Below are positions 26,158 through 34,439 of a DNA stretch of 64,000 nt, one piece after another. The position numbers were made by a program, and so were the translations under genes. The stretch is taken from assembly GCF_035978755.1 (NCBI RefSeq), contig NZ_CP108414.1, forward strand, positions 4,278,001 to 4,342,000, written 5' to 3'. Below the pieces are notes generated by a model. It had not been told where the DNA came from and made no database searches. It saw only the letters and a list, made by a program, of their open reading frames with translations. Source of the stretch: Streptomyces sp. NBC_01298 (GTDB lineage: Bacteria > Actinomycetota > Actinomycetes > Streptomycetales > Streptomycetaceae). Every line of letters begins with the position of its first letter. The first letter of the stretch is position 1.

Positions 26158-26834
26158 GCGCCCGCCGCCTTCAGGCCCGCGGCCCAGTCGAGACCGTGCT
26201 GGTTGTACGCGTGCACGAGGCGTCGTACCTCCTCGGCGTCGGCGCGGGTCACCGCGTCCATGAGTTCGTTGTGACCGGACCACAGCTGGGCGCGCAGGTC
26301 CGGGTTCGCCTTCATGTAGGGCACGGAGAACACCCAGCACTGCACCCGGATCCGGTGCAGGAACTCGGAGATGTAGATGTTGCCGACCAGCCCGCTCAGC
26401 TCCCTCCAGAAGCGCAGGTCGTAGCCGATCAGCACTTCGAGTGAGCCGTTCAGCGCCGCCCGCCGCGCCTCTTCCGCCCGGCGGCGCACCGAGACGATCC
26501 GTTCCCCGGAGCCGGGGGCGGTGCCGCGTTCCACGAGCCTGCGGAAGATGCCTTCCACGATCAACGTACGAGCCTCGATCATGCCCCGGAAATCATCCAC
26601 GGAGAAGACTCGGACGCGGAAGCCGCGGTGCTGGACCGAGTCGAGCAGGCCCTGCGCGGAGAGATCGACGAGGGCCTCGCGGACGGGGGTCGCGGAGACC
26701 TCGTACTGCTCGGCGATCTGTTTGACGGTGAACTCGCTGCCGGCCGCCAGGCGTCCCGCGAGCACCTCGTCACGCAGCGCGTCCGCGATCTGCTGGCGAA
26801 GTGTGTTGCGGGTGACAGCGCCGCTGCCTGGCAT
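26154..26834 (-). CDS. GntR-family regulator (FCD type)
   Basis: A 226-residue DNA-binding protein. The winged helix-turn-helix lies at about residues 10-75 (LRQQIADALRDEVLAGRLAAGSEF, VSATPVREALVDLSAQGLL), followed by a helical FCD-type effector domain (about 90-215) with candidate metal-binding Asp and His residues (YDLRFWREL, SGHNELMDA, HAYNQHG). The ATG at 26834 is preferred over a start 11 codons upstream. The gene overlaps the large membrane protein gene by four bases. A perfect 14-bp palindrome at 26890-26903 is a likely self-operator. The effector is unknown; FCD members usually sense organic acids. Confidence 0.87.
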   Translation of the reverse strand: MPGSGAVTRNTLRQQIADALRDEVLAGRLAAGSEFTVKQIAEQYEVSATPVREALVDLSAQGLLDSVQHRGFRVRVFSVDDFRGMIEARTLIVEGIFRRLVERGTAPGSGERIVSVRRRAEEARRAALNGSLEVLIGYDLRFWRELSGLVGNIYISEFLHRIRVQCWVFSVPYMKANPDLRAQLWSGHNELMDAVTRADAEEVRRLVHAYNQHGLDWAAGLKAAGA

Positions 26835-26889
26835 AGGGGTCCGTCTCCATCTGTGGGCTTCGGACACCTTAGGCCAGGCAGGACGGCTG

Positions 26890-26903
26890 AAACCGATCGG
26901 TTT
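26890..26903. promoter_or_regulatory. Perfect 14-bp palindrome, candidate GntR operator
   Basis: AAACCGATCGGTTT is perfectly symmetric and ends 56 bp upstream of the GntR start codon. The position suits autoregulation. Confidence 0.55.
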
Positions 26904-26968
26904 GTGGCCGCTATATGGATTTAGCGCCCGTTATCCGGACGGACGCCGCCTCTCATCTTGATCGTTTT

Positions 26969-27006
26969 CCCCTGCGCGGGGTTGCTCGCGGGCACCCGCG
27001 CAGGGG
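26969..27006. terminator. Hairpin with perfect 12-bp arms
   Basis: CCCCTGCGCGGG (26969-26980) pairs exactly with CCCGCGCAGGGG (26995-27006) over a 14-base loop, with TTTT just left of the stem. On the minus strand it lies downstream of the class III aminotransferase gene and upstream of the GntR gene. Confidence 0.7.
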
Positions 27007-27067
27007 TGTCCTTGCTGCTCAAAGCCTGTTCAGGGCCCCCGTGCGGCCCGGCTGGGTGGCGCACGCC

Positions 27068-27096
27068 GAAGCCCGGTCGGGTGTCGACCGGGCTTC
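27068..27096. terminator. Hairpin terminator of the class III aminotransferase gene
   Basis: GAAGCCCGGTCG and CGACCGGGCTTC form a perfect 12-bp stem with a five-base loop, 100 bp beyond the stop of the minus-strand aminotransferase gene. Confidence 0.75.
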
Positions 27097-27103
27097 CGCC
27101 GGG

Positions 27104-27195
27104 GCTCCGTACGCCGCCTGTACGCGCTCCGTAGGGCTCCGTACGACTCCGTACGGAGCTCCGCGCGCGCTCCGTACGAGCTCCGTACGCCTCCG
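27104..27195. repeat. Cluster of CTCCGTACG-type repeats
   Basis: At least six copies of (G)CTCCGTACG, plus degenerate ones such as CTCCGTAGG and CTCCGTCAGG, are packed into 92 bp just after the aminotransferase stop. GTAC at the centre of each gives local dyads. Spacing is irregular, so this is not a CRISPR array. Confidence 0.75.
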
Positions 27196-28548
27196 TCAGG
27201 CCGAAACGTGCCGGTCCGCGACGGTCAGCGCGTCGTCCAGCAGGGCGAGGCCCTCCTTCGCGTCCGCTTCCGTGATGTTGCACGGAGGGACCACGTGGGT
27301 GCGGTTCATGTTGACGAACGGCCACAGCCCGGACGCCTTGCAGGCCGCGGCGAACTCGGCCATCGGCGCGTTGTCGGCGCCCGCGGCGTTGTAGGGGACG
27401 AGCGGCTCGCGCGTCTCCTTGTTCCGTACGAGTTCCAGGGCCCAGAAGGTGCCCAGACCCCGCACCTCCCCGACCGAGGGGTGCCGCTCCGCGAGCTCGG
27501 CGAGGGCCGGGCCGATCACGTTCTCGCCGAGGTGGGCGGAGTGCTCGACGATGCCCTCCTCCTCCATCGCGTTCATCGTCGCGACGGCGGCGGCGCAGGC
27601 GAGGGGGTGCCCGGAGTAGGTCAGCCCGCCCGGGTAGGGGCGCGTGGCGAAGGTCTCGGCGATCGCGCCGGAGATCGCGACACCGCCGAGCGGGACGTAG
27701 CCGCTGTTGACGCCCTTGGCGAAGGTGATCAGGTCGGGGGTGACGTCGAAGTGCTCGGCGGCGAACCACTTGCCGGTCCGGCCGAAGCCCGACATGACCT
27801 CGTCCAGGATGAAGACGATGCCGTAGCGGTCGCAGAGCTCGCGCACGCCCGCCAGGTAGCCGGGGGGCGGGGTCATGATCCCGGCCGTGCCGGGGACCGA
27901 CTCCAGGATGATCGCGGCGATCGTCGCCGGGCCCTCGAAGGCGATGGTGTCCGCGAGGTGGGTGAGGGCGCGCGCGCACTCCTCGGCCTCGGTGGTCGCG
28001 TGGAAGGGCGAGCGGTAGAGGAACGGCCCCCAGAAGTGCACGACGCCCGCGGCGGCCGTGTCGGAGGGCCAGCGGCGCGGGTCGCCGGTCAGGTTGATCG
28101 CGGCGGAGGTGGCGCCGTGGTACGAGCGGTAGGTGGACATCACCTTCTGCCGGCCGGTGTGCAGCCGGGCCATGCGGACGGCGTTCTCCACGGCCTCGGC
28201 GCCGCCGTTGGTGAAGAAGATCTTGTCGAGGTCGCCGGGGGTCCGCTGCGCGATGAGGCGTGCGGCCTCGGAGCGGACGTCGACGGCGAAACCGGGGGCC
28301 AGGGTGCAGAGCGTGGCCGCCTGCTCCTGGATGGCGGCGACGACCTTGGGGTGCTGGTGACCGATGTTGGTGTTGACCAGCTGGGAGGCGAAGTCGAGGT
28401 AGCGCTTGCCGTCGTAGTCCCAGAAGTGCGACCCCTCGGCTTTGGCCACGGCGAGCGGGTCGATCAGGGCCTGGGCGGACCAGGAGTGGAAGACGTGAGC
28501 GCGGTCGGCGGCCTTGACGGTGGCGCCCGGGGTGACGTGAGGGGTCAT
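27196..28548 (-). CDS. Class III (omega) aminotransferase
   Basis: A 450-residue PLP-dependent transaminase. The fold-type I class III marks are [18 protein letters not shown] (about 105-122), [18 protein letters not shown] with the Asp that contacts the PLP nitrogen, and the PLP Lys in [34 protein letters not shown] and a C-terminal PPCNIT complete the pattern. The donor is probably an omega-amino acid or amine such as beta-alanine, GABA or a polyamine. ATG at 28548 is used; an ATG nine bases upstream is in frame. The upstream region is shared with the divergent DJ-1/MarR operon and its operator. Confidence 0.88.
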   Translation of the reverse strand: MTPHVTPGATVKAADRAHVFHSWSAQALIDPLAVAKAEGSHFWDYDGKRYLDFASQLVNTNIGHQHPKVVAAIQEQAATLCTLAPGFAVDVRSEAARLIAQRTPGDLDKIFFTNGGAEAVENAVRMARLHTGRQKVMSTYRSYHGATSAAINLTGDPRRWPSDTAAAGVVHFWGPFLYRSPFHATTEAEECARALTHLADTIAFEGPATIAAIILESVPGTAGIMTPPPGYLAGVRELCDRYGIVFILDEVMSGFGRTGKWFAAEHFDVTPDLITFAKGVNSGYVPLGGVAISGAIAETFATRPYPGGLTYSGHPLACAAAVATMNAMEEEGIVEHSAHLGENVIGPALAELAERHPSVGEVRGLGTFWALELVRNKETREPLVPYNAAGADNAPMAEFAAACKASGLWPFVNMNRTHVVPPCNITEADAKEGLALLDDALTVADRHVSA

Positions 28549-28640
28549 GCCCGCCACCGTAGAAGTGCGCAGGTGGGGAGGGATATCGGCGGTCTGTATG
28601 CGGGTGGGGGGCGGGTCTCGGCAATCTGTCTGGGGAGGGA

Positions 28641-28676
28641 TTGACAGTATGCTGTCGTGATGTCAGCATGCTGTCA
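28641..28676. promoter_or_regulatory. Double palindromic operator overlapping a promoter, likely for the MarR gene
   Basis: Two 14-bp dyads, GACAGTATGCTGTC (28643-28656) and GTCAGCATGCTGTC (28662-28675), sit 19 bp apart. The first overlaps TTGACA (28641-28646), a good -35 box. The pair lies about 150 bp before the DJ-1 gene, whose downstream partner encodes a MarR regulator. Binding there would block the promoter. Confidence 0.6.
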
Positions 28677-28822
28677 TAGAGTGAAGGTGGCCGGGAGGGA
28701 CGGAACGGGACCCGTGGCCCGTACGACCCGACCCGACCCGACCCGGACCGGACCGGACCGGACCGGCAGGCAGACGCACGACGGCAGCAGCGGTGACGAC
28801 GGCGACACTGGAGGCGAGCACG

Positions 28823-29605
28823 ATGAGCGAGACCCAGACGAAGACGCAGGCGGAGACGGGCGCGGGGACGGGCACGGGCACGGGCACGGGGACGCAGGCG
28901 GGAATCGGGACCGAGTCCCCCACCACGCCCGCAACGCCCTCTTCGCCCTCCCCCGCTCCCCCCACGGTCCACGTGGCGGTGTACGACACGTACGCCGACT
29001 GGGAAACGGGCCACACCACCGCGCACCTGGCCCAGCACGGCTACGAGGTCCGCACGGTCGGCGTCGCCGCCGGACGGCCCGTCACCACGATGGGCGGCCT
29101 CCGCATCCAGCCCGACCTGGCCCTGTCGGACCTGCGCCCCGAGGAGTCCGCGCTCCTCATCCTGACCGGCGCCGGGCTGTGGGACGCGGGCGACGAGCTG
29201 GCTCCCTTCGCGGCGAAGGCCGAGGAGTTCCTCGCGGCGGGCGTCCCGGTCGCCGCGATCTGCGGAGCCACGGCCGGCCTGGCCCGCGCCGGAGTCCTGG
29301 ACGGACGTACGCACACCAGCGCGGCCCCCTTCTACCTCGGCGGCCAGCCGGGCTACGGCGGCGCCGAGCGCTACGTCGAGGCCGACGCCGTCACCGACGG
29401 CGACCTGATCACGGCGGGCCCCACGGAACCGGTGGCGTTCGCCCGCGAGGTCTTCGCCCGCCTCGGGGTGTACGAGCCGCACGTGCTCGACGCCTGGTAC
29501 CGCCTGTTCCACGACTCCGACGCGAGCGCCTACCCGGTCCTGATGGCGGCGGAAGCCGAAGCGGCGGAAGCGGAGTCGGCGGAAGCGGAGACGAGCGATG
29601 CGTAA
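28823..29605 (+). CDS. DJ-1/PfpI-family protein
   Basis: A 260-residue protein of the class I glutamine amidotransferase-like fold. The DJ-1/PfpI domain spans about residues 45-235: VHVAVYDTYADWETGH at the N-terminus, LILTGAG, and the nucleophile-elbow motif AAICGATAGLARAG with its Cys. Members are glyoxalases, chaperones, isocyanide hydratases or proteases; the exact role is unclear. The first 40 residues are low complexity with Gly-Thr repeats. ATG at 28823 has GGAGG nine bases upstream; GTG at 28793 would add ten residues. Its end overlaps the MarR gene by eight bases, so they form one operon. Confidence 0.87.
   Translation: MSETQTKTQAETGAGTGTGTGTGTQAGIGTESPTTPATPSSPSPAPPTVHVAVYDTYADWETGHTTAHLAQHGYEVRTVGVAAGRPVTTMGGLRIQPDLALSDLRPEESALLILTGAGLWDAGDELAPFAAKAEEFLAAGVPVAAICGATAGLARAGVLDGRTHTSAAPFYLGGQPGYGGAERYVEADAVTDGDLITAGPTEPVAFAREVFARLGVYEPHVLDAWYRLFHDSDASAYPVLMAAEAEAAEAESAEAETSDA
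28865..28893. repeat. GGCACG hexanucleotide repeat in the DJ-1 gene
   Basis: About five units of GG(C/G)ACG in frame encode Gly-Thr dipeptides in the N-terminal tail. The same type of repeat recurs twice in the kinase gene 2-3.5 kb away. Confidence 0.85.
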
Positions 29606-30440
29606 CGACCCCCCGGCCCCGACCGGCGGGCAGGCCTCCCCGACGGGCCCGCCGCCGCCCCGCGCGGACGGCGCCCCCGGGACCGACGCCGCCGCGCCCC
29701 CACAGGCCCCCTCGGCCCCGGCCGCGCACGCCGGCACCCGAGCCGCCTCGGGCGAGCCGGGCCGACCCGGCCCGGCCCCGGCCGGTGTTGCGGCATCCCA
29801 CGCCGGGAGGTCCCGTACGACGGCCTCCACCATCCCCGCGCACACCGCGGGCGACGCGGGCGGATCCGCGGACCCGGGACCTGACCGGGGACCTGACCCG
29901 GGCCCGGTTCCGCCCGGGCCGGAGGCCGTCGGCGCGGCTCCGGCGGCGCGGGGCAGAGGGCCGCGGGACAACTCCCAGCGCGCCCGGCAGGACCTCCTGA
30001 GCCGCACCGCCCTCGGGGTGTTCCGGCTCAACGGCCAGTTTCTCTCCGTCTCGGAGGAGCTGGCCCGCCCGGCGGGACTCACCGCGGCCTGGTGGCAGGT
30101 GCTCGGCGCCGTACTGCGCGAGCCGCTGCCCGTCGCCGGCATCGCCCGGGCCATGGGCATCACCCGGCAGAGCGTGCAGCGCATCGCCGATCTGCTGGCC
30201 GCCAAGGGCCTCGCCGAGTACGTGCCGAACCCGGCGCACCGCCGGGCGAAGCTGCTGCGTCCCACGGACGCCGGCCGCGCCGCGGTCGCCAGGATCGGCC
30301 CGGGCCACGCGACTCTGGCCACCCGGCTCGTGGAGGCCCTCGGCGAGGACGGCTTCGCGGAAACGGTCCGCGTCCTGGAACGCCTGTCGGCCGCCCTGGA
30401 CACCCTGCCGGCCCTGCCGCCCGACCCCCCGGCCGCCTAG
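29598..30440 (+). CDS. MarR-family regulator with long disordered N-terminus
   Basis: A 280-residue protein. Residues 1-125 are Pro, Ala and Gly rich with no fold expected. The MarR domain follows (about 130-270): LTAAWWQVLGAVLREPLPVAGIARAMGITRQSVQRIADLL (helix-turn-helix), then the wing NPAHRRAKLLRPTDAGRAA. Ordinary MarR proteins are about 150 residues, so the N-terminal extension nearly doubles the length. ATG at 29598 is supported by GGAGACGAGCG and by an eight-base overlap with the DJ-1 gene. An internal start nearer the domain cannot be excluded. It probably controls its own operon through the double palindrome at 28641-28676. Confidence 0.85.
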   Translation: MRNDPPAPTGGQASPTGPPPPRADGAPGTDAAAPPQAPSAPAAHAGTRAASGEPGRPGPAPAGVAASHAGRSRTTASTIPAHTAGDAGGSADPGPDRGPDPGPVPPGPEAVGAAPAARGRGPRDNSQRARQDLLSRTALGVFRLNGQFLSVSEELARPAGLTAAWWQVLGAVLREPLPVAGIARAMGITRQSVQRIADLLAAKGLAEYVPNPAHRRAKLLRPTDAGRAAVARIGPGHATLATRLVEALGEDGFAETVRVLERLSAALDTLPALPPDPPAA

Positions 30441-30448
30441 CCGTCCCC

Positions 30449-30886
30449 TTATATGAGGGCGGTACTCGGGTCGATGGCCCAGTGGTTGGTCGACAGCACC
30501 CGGTCCGCGAACGTCACCTCGCGTCCGGCGACGAACCGGAAGCCGAGGGAACGGCAGATGCCGTTGGAAGCGCCGTTTCCCGTCGCGGGAAACGCGTGCA
30601 CGAGTCCCCAACGGCCCTCGTCCCGGGCCTGTTCGAGCAGGGTACGGACGGCCAGTTTGGCCAGTCCCCGTCCCTGGTGTTCCGGCAGGACCATCCATCC
30701 GATCTCCGACGTGGGCCCGTCGTCGCTCTCGTGGGACCACAAGGTGACGGTTCCCGCGACCACTTCAGGCGCGGCCGGATCGAGGACGACCATCCACCCG
30801 GCCCAGTCAGCCCCTCGGGCCCACCTCCCACGCGTACGTCTGGTGCGGTCTCCGTATCGGGCCCGGCCCGGCCCGGCCCCCGGCAT
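30449..30886 (-). CDS. GNAT-family N-acetyltransferase, start uncertain
   Basis: A 145-residue protein (from ATG 30886) with the acetyl-CoA binding core: EIGWMVLPEHQGRGLAKLAVRTLLEQA (motif A, with QGRGLA), then ATGNGASNGICRSLGF (motif B). The N-terminal beta strands before residue 30 are poorly matched and rich in Arg, so the start could lie elsewhere or the N-terminus may be eroded. The 5' end faces the divergent Ser/Thr kinase gene. The substrate is unknown. Confidence 0.72.
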   Translation of the reverse strand: MPGAGPGRARYGDRTRRTRGRWARGADWAGWMVVLDPAAPEVVAGTVTLWSHESDDGPTSEIGWMVLPEHQGRGLAKLAVRTLLEQARDEGRWGLVHAFPATGNGASNGICRSLGFRFVAGREVTFADRVLSTNHWAIDPSTALI

Positions 30887-30944
30887 CGTGCCCGGTCGCA
30901 CTATTGTCGGGCTCCGGCGAGTCCCAGGGGGAGGACCACCTGTC

Positions 30945-32729
30945 ATGGAACAACTGCACTCGCGCGACGCGGAGCACATCGGTCCGTACCGCCTGCTCGC
31001 CCGCCTCGGAACCGGCGGAATGGGCCAGGTCTACCTCGGCCGCGCCGAGGACCACGGCCAGGGCACCGGCACCGGCACCGGCACCGGCACCGGGACGGGA
31101 ACCGGGACCGCAGCCCCCACCCGTACGGGCAACCGCACCCGCACCGCCGCCGTGAAGCTGATCCACCCCCACCTCGCCGCCCACCCCGACTTCCGCACCC
31201 GCTTCCGCCGCGAGGCCGACGCCGCCCGCCTCGTCGGCGGGGACTGGACCGTCGCCGTCCTCGACGCCGACCCCGACGCGGAGATCCCCTGGCTGGCCAC
31301 CGCCTACATCGCCGGGCCGAGCCTGCGTCAAGCCGTGGCCCGCGACTTCGGCCCGCTGCCGACCGGCTCCGTACGAGTCCTGGGCGAGGGGCTCTCGTAC
31401 GCCCTCCAGGACATCCACCGCGCCGGCCTCGTCCACCGGGACCTGAAACCCGGGAACATCCTGCTCACCGCCGACGGCCCCCGCGTCATCGACTTCGGCA
31501 TCGCCCGGGCCCTGGGGGCCACCGCCGATCCCTCCCTCACACAGACCGGCGAACTCCTCGGTTCCCCCGGCTTCCTCGCCCCCGAGCAGATCAACGGCAC
31601 TCCCGTCACCGCGGCCTGCGACGTGTTCGGCCTCGGCACCGTGCTCGCCTACGCCGCCACCGGCCGGCTGCCCTTCGGGGACCCGGACCAGCCCGGAGGC
31701 ATCGCCGCGCTCCTGATGCGGGTCACCGAAGCGGAACCCGACCTGGCCGGCGTACCGGCCGAACTGCGTGACCTCGTACGCGATTGCCTGCACAAGGATC
31801 CGGCCGCCCGGCCCCACCCCGCCGAGCTCCTCGAACGGCTCGCCCCGGACGGCCGGCAGGACCCTTCGGAGTCCTGGCTGCCCGCGCCGCTCGTCGCGCG
31901 GCTCGGACAGCACGCCATAGCCCTGCTGGACCGCGTGGACGCAGGCCCGTACCGCGCCGAGCCGGTGACCGTGCCCGCCCAGCGCACCGGAGCGGAACCG
32001 GAGCCGGCGCGGCCGGGCCCGGCCGCGCTCGCCCCCGCTCCGATGACCATGCCCGCCCCCGCGCCGACGCTCGCTCCCGCGCCCGGGGCGGACTCCGGCC
32101 ACGCCCATGACTACGGCTACCGCCCGTACCCCGACCCGGGCCCCACCGCCGGCGCCCGTTCCCGCCCCGCGGCCGCCTCCACGGCCCTGCTCGTCGCCAT
32201 CGCCGCGGTCGTCGCCGTGGCTGCGGGCGGCACGGTGTACACCGTCATGAGCAGCCCCGGTGTCGGTTCACCCGGCGGCGTCTCCACGGCCACCCCGTCC
32301 GGCTCCTCCGGCTCTTCCGGCCCGCAGGGCACCGGGGACACGACCGGTCCGAACACCGGCACCGGCACCGGCACCGGCACCACTCCGACCCCTTCCGTCA
32401 CTCCGGCCACACTCCCCGAGGCCTACGCCGGCAGCTGGCGGGCCGTAAACGGCGAGCAGAGCTGGCAGCTCACCCTCAGCCCCGGCACGACCGGCGCCCG
32501 CGTGATGTCCCTGACCCTCCAGTCCCCCGGACTCAGCTGCGCCTGGACCGCACCGCTGCGCTCCGCCGCCACCGGCAGCGTGGAGCTCGACCCCTCCACG
32601 GTGATCTCCGGTACGCCGCCCTCGTGTTCGCCGGGCGGCCGGAGCACGCTGCGGCTGCTTCCCGACGGGAACCTGGTGCGGGAGCTGGACGGCAGCACGG
32701 CCGCTCCGCTCACGTACCGGCGACGCTGA
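30945..32729 (+). CDS. Membrane serine/threonine protein kinase with repeat insert in the N-lobe
   Basis: A 594-residue Hanks-type kinase. The Gly-rich loop LGTGGMGQVYLGR (21-33), the ATP-anchoring Lys71 in AAVKLI, HRDLKPGN (164-171) and DFG (183-185) are intact, so it should be active. Between the Gly loop and Lys71 is an unusual insert (about 38-67) made mostly of Gly-Thr repeats. The linker (about 310-410) is Pro/Ala rich. One membrane segment is at 412-434, and an extracytoplasmic domain of about 155 residues begins with another Thr/Gly repeat. ATG at 30945 has GGGGGAGGACC upstream. No PASTA domains are present. The ligand is unknown. Confidence 0.9.
   Translation: MEQLHSRDAEHIGPYRLLARLGTGGMGQVYLGRAEDHGQGTGTGTGTGTGTGTGTAAPTRTGNRTRTAAVKLIHPHLAAHPDFRTRFRREADAARLVGGDWTVAVLDADPDAEIPWLATAYIAGPSLRQAVARDFGPLPTGSVRVLGEGLSYALQDIHRAGLVHRDLKPGNILLTADGPRVIDFGIARALGATADPSLTQTGELLGSPGFLAPEQINGTPVTAACDVFGLGTVLAYAATGRLPFGDPDQPGGIAALLMRVTEAEPDLAGVPAELRDLVRDCLHKDPAARPHPAELLERLAPDGRQDPSESWLPAPLVARLGQHAIALLDRVDAGPYRAEPVTVPAQRTGAEPEPARPGPAALAPAPMTMPAPAPTLAPAPGADSGHAHDYGYRPYPDPGPTAGARSRPAAASTALLVAIAAVVAVAAGGTVYTVMSSPGVGSPGGVSTATPSGSSGSSGPQGTGDTTGPNTGTGTGTGTTPTPSVTPATLPEAYAGSWRAVNGEQSWQLTLSPGTTGARVMSLTLQSPGLSCAWTAPLRSAATGSVELDPSTVISGTPPSCSPGGRSTLRLLPDGNLVRELDGSTAAPLTYRRR
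31062..31109. repeat. GGCACC hexanucleotide repeat inside a kinase N-lobe
   Basis: Eight in-frame units of the GGCACC type (the last three varied) encode (GT)n between the Gly-rich loop and the catalytic Lys of the kinase. A second run of the same unit occurs at 32355-32381. Confidence 0.9.
32355..32381. repeat. Second GGCACC repeat in the kinase gene
   Basis: Four to five in-frame units encode Gly-Thr repeats just outside the membrane segment of the same kinase. Confidence 0.85.
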
Positions 32730-32799
32730 TTATTTCGAAGTCAATAAGCCTGCAAGCAAAGCTTGTTGCATTCCACGCTCCCCCCGCACACTGCGGCAC

Positions 32800-33213
32800 A
32801 TGGAGCCGTTGAAGGTAGTGGCACAACTGTGGGAGCGGATCGAGGCACGCGACTGGGACGGAGTGGCCCTGCTGATCGCCGCGGACGCGGTGATCGAGTG
32901 GCCCGTGAGCAGCGAACGCATCGTCGGTCGCGACAACTTCATCGCCGTCATCAGCGATGACGACTACGCGGACGAGAGATCCGTCGAGGTGCTCCGGATC
33001 CTCGCGGACGGGGATCTCGTCGTGACCGAGGTGGAAATACCTCAGGACCACGTCGTCTATCGTGCCGTCTCCCTGTGGACCGTACGGGACGGGCGGATCG
33101 CCGGCGCGCGGGAGTACTGGACCAGCCCCGGCCAGGACCCGGCCCCGCGCTGGCGTGCCGGTTTCGTCGAGCCGCTCCCGGAGCCGCTCGCCGAATCCCT
33201 GGCGGCCGACTGA
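32800..33213 (+). CDS. SnoaL-like/NTF2-fold protein
   Basis: A 137-residue small soluble protein of the NTF2-like superfamily. The pattern is VAQLWERIEARDWDGVALLIAADAVIEWP, SERIVGRDNFIAVI and a final YRAVSLWTVRDGRIAGAREYWTSP, the order seen in SnoaL-like proteins. Members range from polyketide cyclases to ligand-binding proteins, so no reaction is assigned. No ribosome site is visible before the ATG at 32800; the transcript may be leaderless. It is a single gene. Confidence 0.82.
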   Translation: MEPLKVVAQLWERIEARDWDGVALLIAADAVIEWPVSSERIVGRDNFIAVISDDDYADERSVEVLRILADGDLVVTEVEIPQDHVVYRAVSLWTVRDGRIAGAREYWTSPGQDPAPRWRAGFVEPLPEPLAESLAAD

Positions 33214-33434
33214 GCGGGGCCCGCGGCTCCACTGACCCGGGTGTGGGCCAACCCGGGTGTGGGCCAACTCGTCAACTGGCCTTGGGCGACCCCTGAGTAG
33301 CCCCTGTCATACCTGAGAGCTACTCGGGAAGTGGGCTCTCCAGTGGGACGCCGACGAGGGCTCCTGATTCCTAACTTCGTGACCAGAGAACAACGCACCA
33401 CCGCCCCTCTGGCACGAGCGAAGGAACGGACCCC

Positions 33435-34439
33435 ATGAGCCGCCGACCCACCGCACGTCCCGACGGCCTCACCGGCGGCCGTACCGGCGGCCGCCTGCGC
33501 CGCACGCTGCTGGCCGGACTCGTCGCCGCGGCCGTGGTGTTCCCCGTCTCCGCCGCGGCTTCCCCGAACGTGCCCGCGCCGGCCCCGGCGGTCCTCGGCG
33601 AGGGCTCCGCCCTCCCCGACCGGTATGCCGCCAACCTCGCCAATCTCCACGAGGCGGCCCGTACGGCAGAGGGCGCCGGCCGCGGCGGCCGCGCGGCGAG
33701 GCTCAGAGCGATGGAGGCGGGCGGCGACGCCCGGTTCCTCGTCTTCGACGGGCGCGGCAAGGGCCGGGCGATAGAGGTGTTCGGCGATCTGGAGACCGCC
33801 GACCGGGTCGCGGTCCTGGTCCCCGGGTCGGACACGACGCTGGACACCTACCAGAGGTTCCGTGCCGGAGCCGTCTCCCTTCAGCAACGCCTCCAGGCCA
33901 AGCACTCCCGCTCCGCCGTGGTCGCCTGGCTCGGGTACGACACCCCCGGCACGGTCAGCCCGGCCGTCCTGACCACCGGCCGAGCCGACGATGCCGCCGC
34001 CGGACTTGGATCCTTCCTGCCCAGGCTGGCCCGGCTGGCCGCGCCGGAGGCCCACCTCTCGCTGCTCTGCCATTCCTACGGGTCCGTCGTCTGCGCCCGT
34101 ACCGAGAGCGGGTCGGAAGTCACCGACATGGCGCTGTTCGGCAGTCCGGGCACGGGCGCCGATTCCGCCGCGCGGTTGCCGACCCGGGCCCGGGTCTGGG
34201 CCGGGCGGGGCGGCGCCGACTGGATCTCCGGCGTCCCGCACGTCCGCGTCCTCGGGGTGGGCTTCGGCGCCGATCCCGTGGACCCGGCCTTCGGAGCCCT
34301 GCCCTTCGCGGCCGGCTCCGGCGGTCACAGCGACTACCTCAAGCCGGGCACCGCGTCCCTGAACAGCCTGGCCGGGATCGTGCTCGGCAATTCCGCCGAC
34401 TCCGTCGACTCCCCGGAGGTCTCCCATGCGCGTGCGTGA
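33435..34439 (+). CDS. Secreted alpha/beta-hydrolase (DUF1023-like)
   Basis: A 334-residue protein with an N-terminal signal (RRTLLAGLVAAAVVFPVSAAAS, about residues 22-43) and an alpha/beta-hydrolase domain. VAVLVPGSDTTLDTY and the nucleophile motif LCHSYGSVV (Ser) are clear, and His of GGHSDYL near the C-terminus is the probable catalytic His. The match is to the DUF1023 group of actinobacterial hydrolases. ATG at 33435 follows AAGGAACGGACCCC. Its end overlaps the acyltransferase gene by 14 bases. It is the first gene of a run through the two-component genes, so it may respond to or modify the envelope. Confidence 0.83.
   Translation: MSRRPTARPDGLTGGRTGGRLRRTLLAGLVAAAVVFPVSAAASPNVPAPAPAVLGEGSALPDRYAANLANLHEAARTAEGAGRGGRAARLRAMEAGGDARFLVFDGRGKGRAIEVFGDLETADRVAVLVPGSDTTLDTYQRFRAGAVSLQQRLQAKHSRSAVVAWLGYDTPGTVSPAVLTTGRADDAAAGLGSFLPRLARLAAPEAHLSLLCHSYGSVVCARTESGSEVTDMALFGSPGTGADSAARLPTRARVWAGRGGADWISGVPHVRVLGVGFGADPVDPAFGALPFAAGSGGHSDYLKPGTASLNSLAGIVLGNSADSVDSPEVSHARA

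Noticed and set aside
27104..27195. CRISPR-like array
   Set aside because: Units are 9-10 bp with irregular gaps and no spacers of constant length; no cas genes are present.
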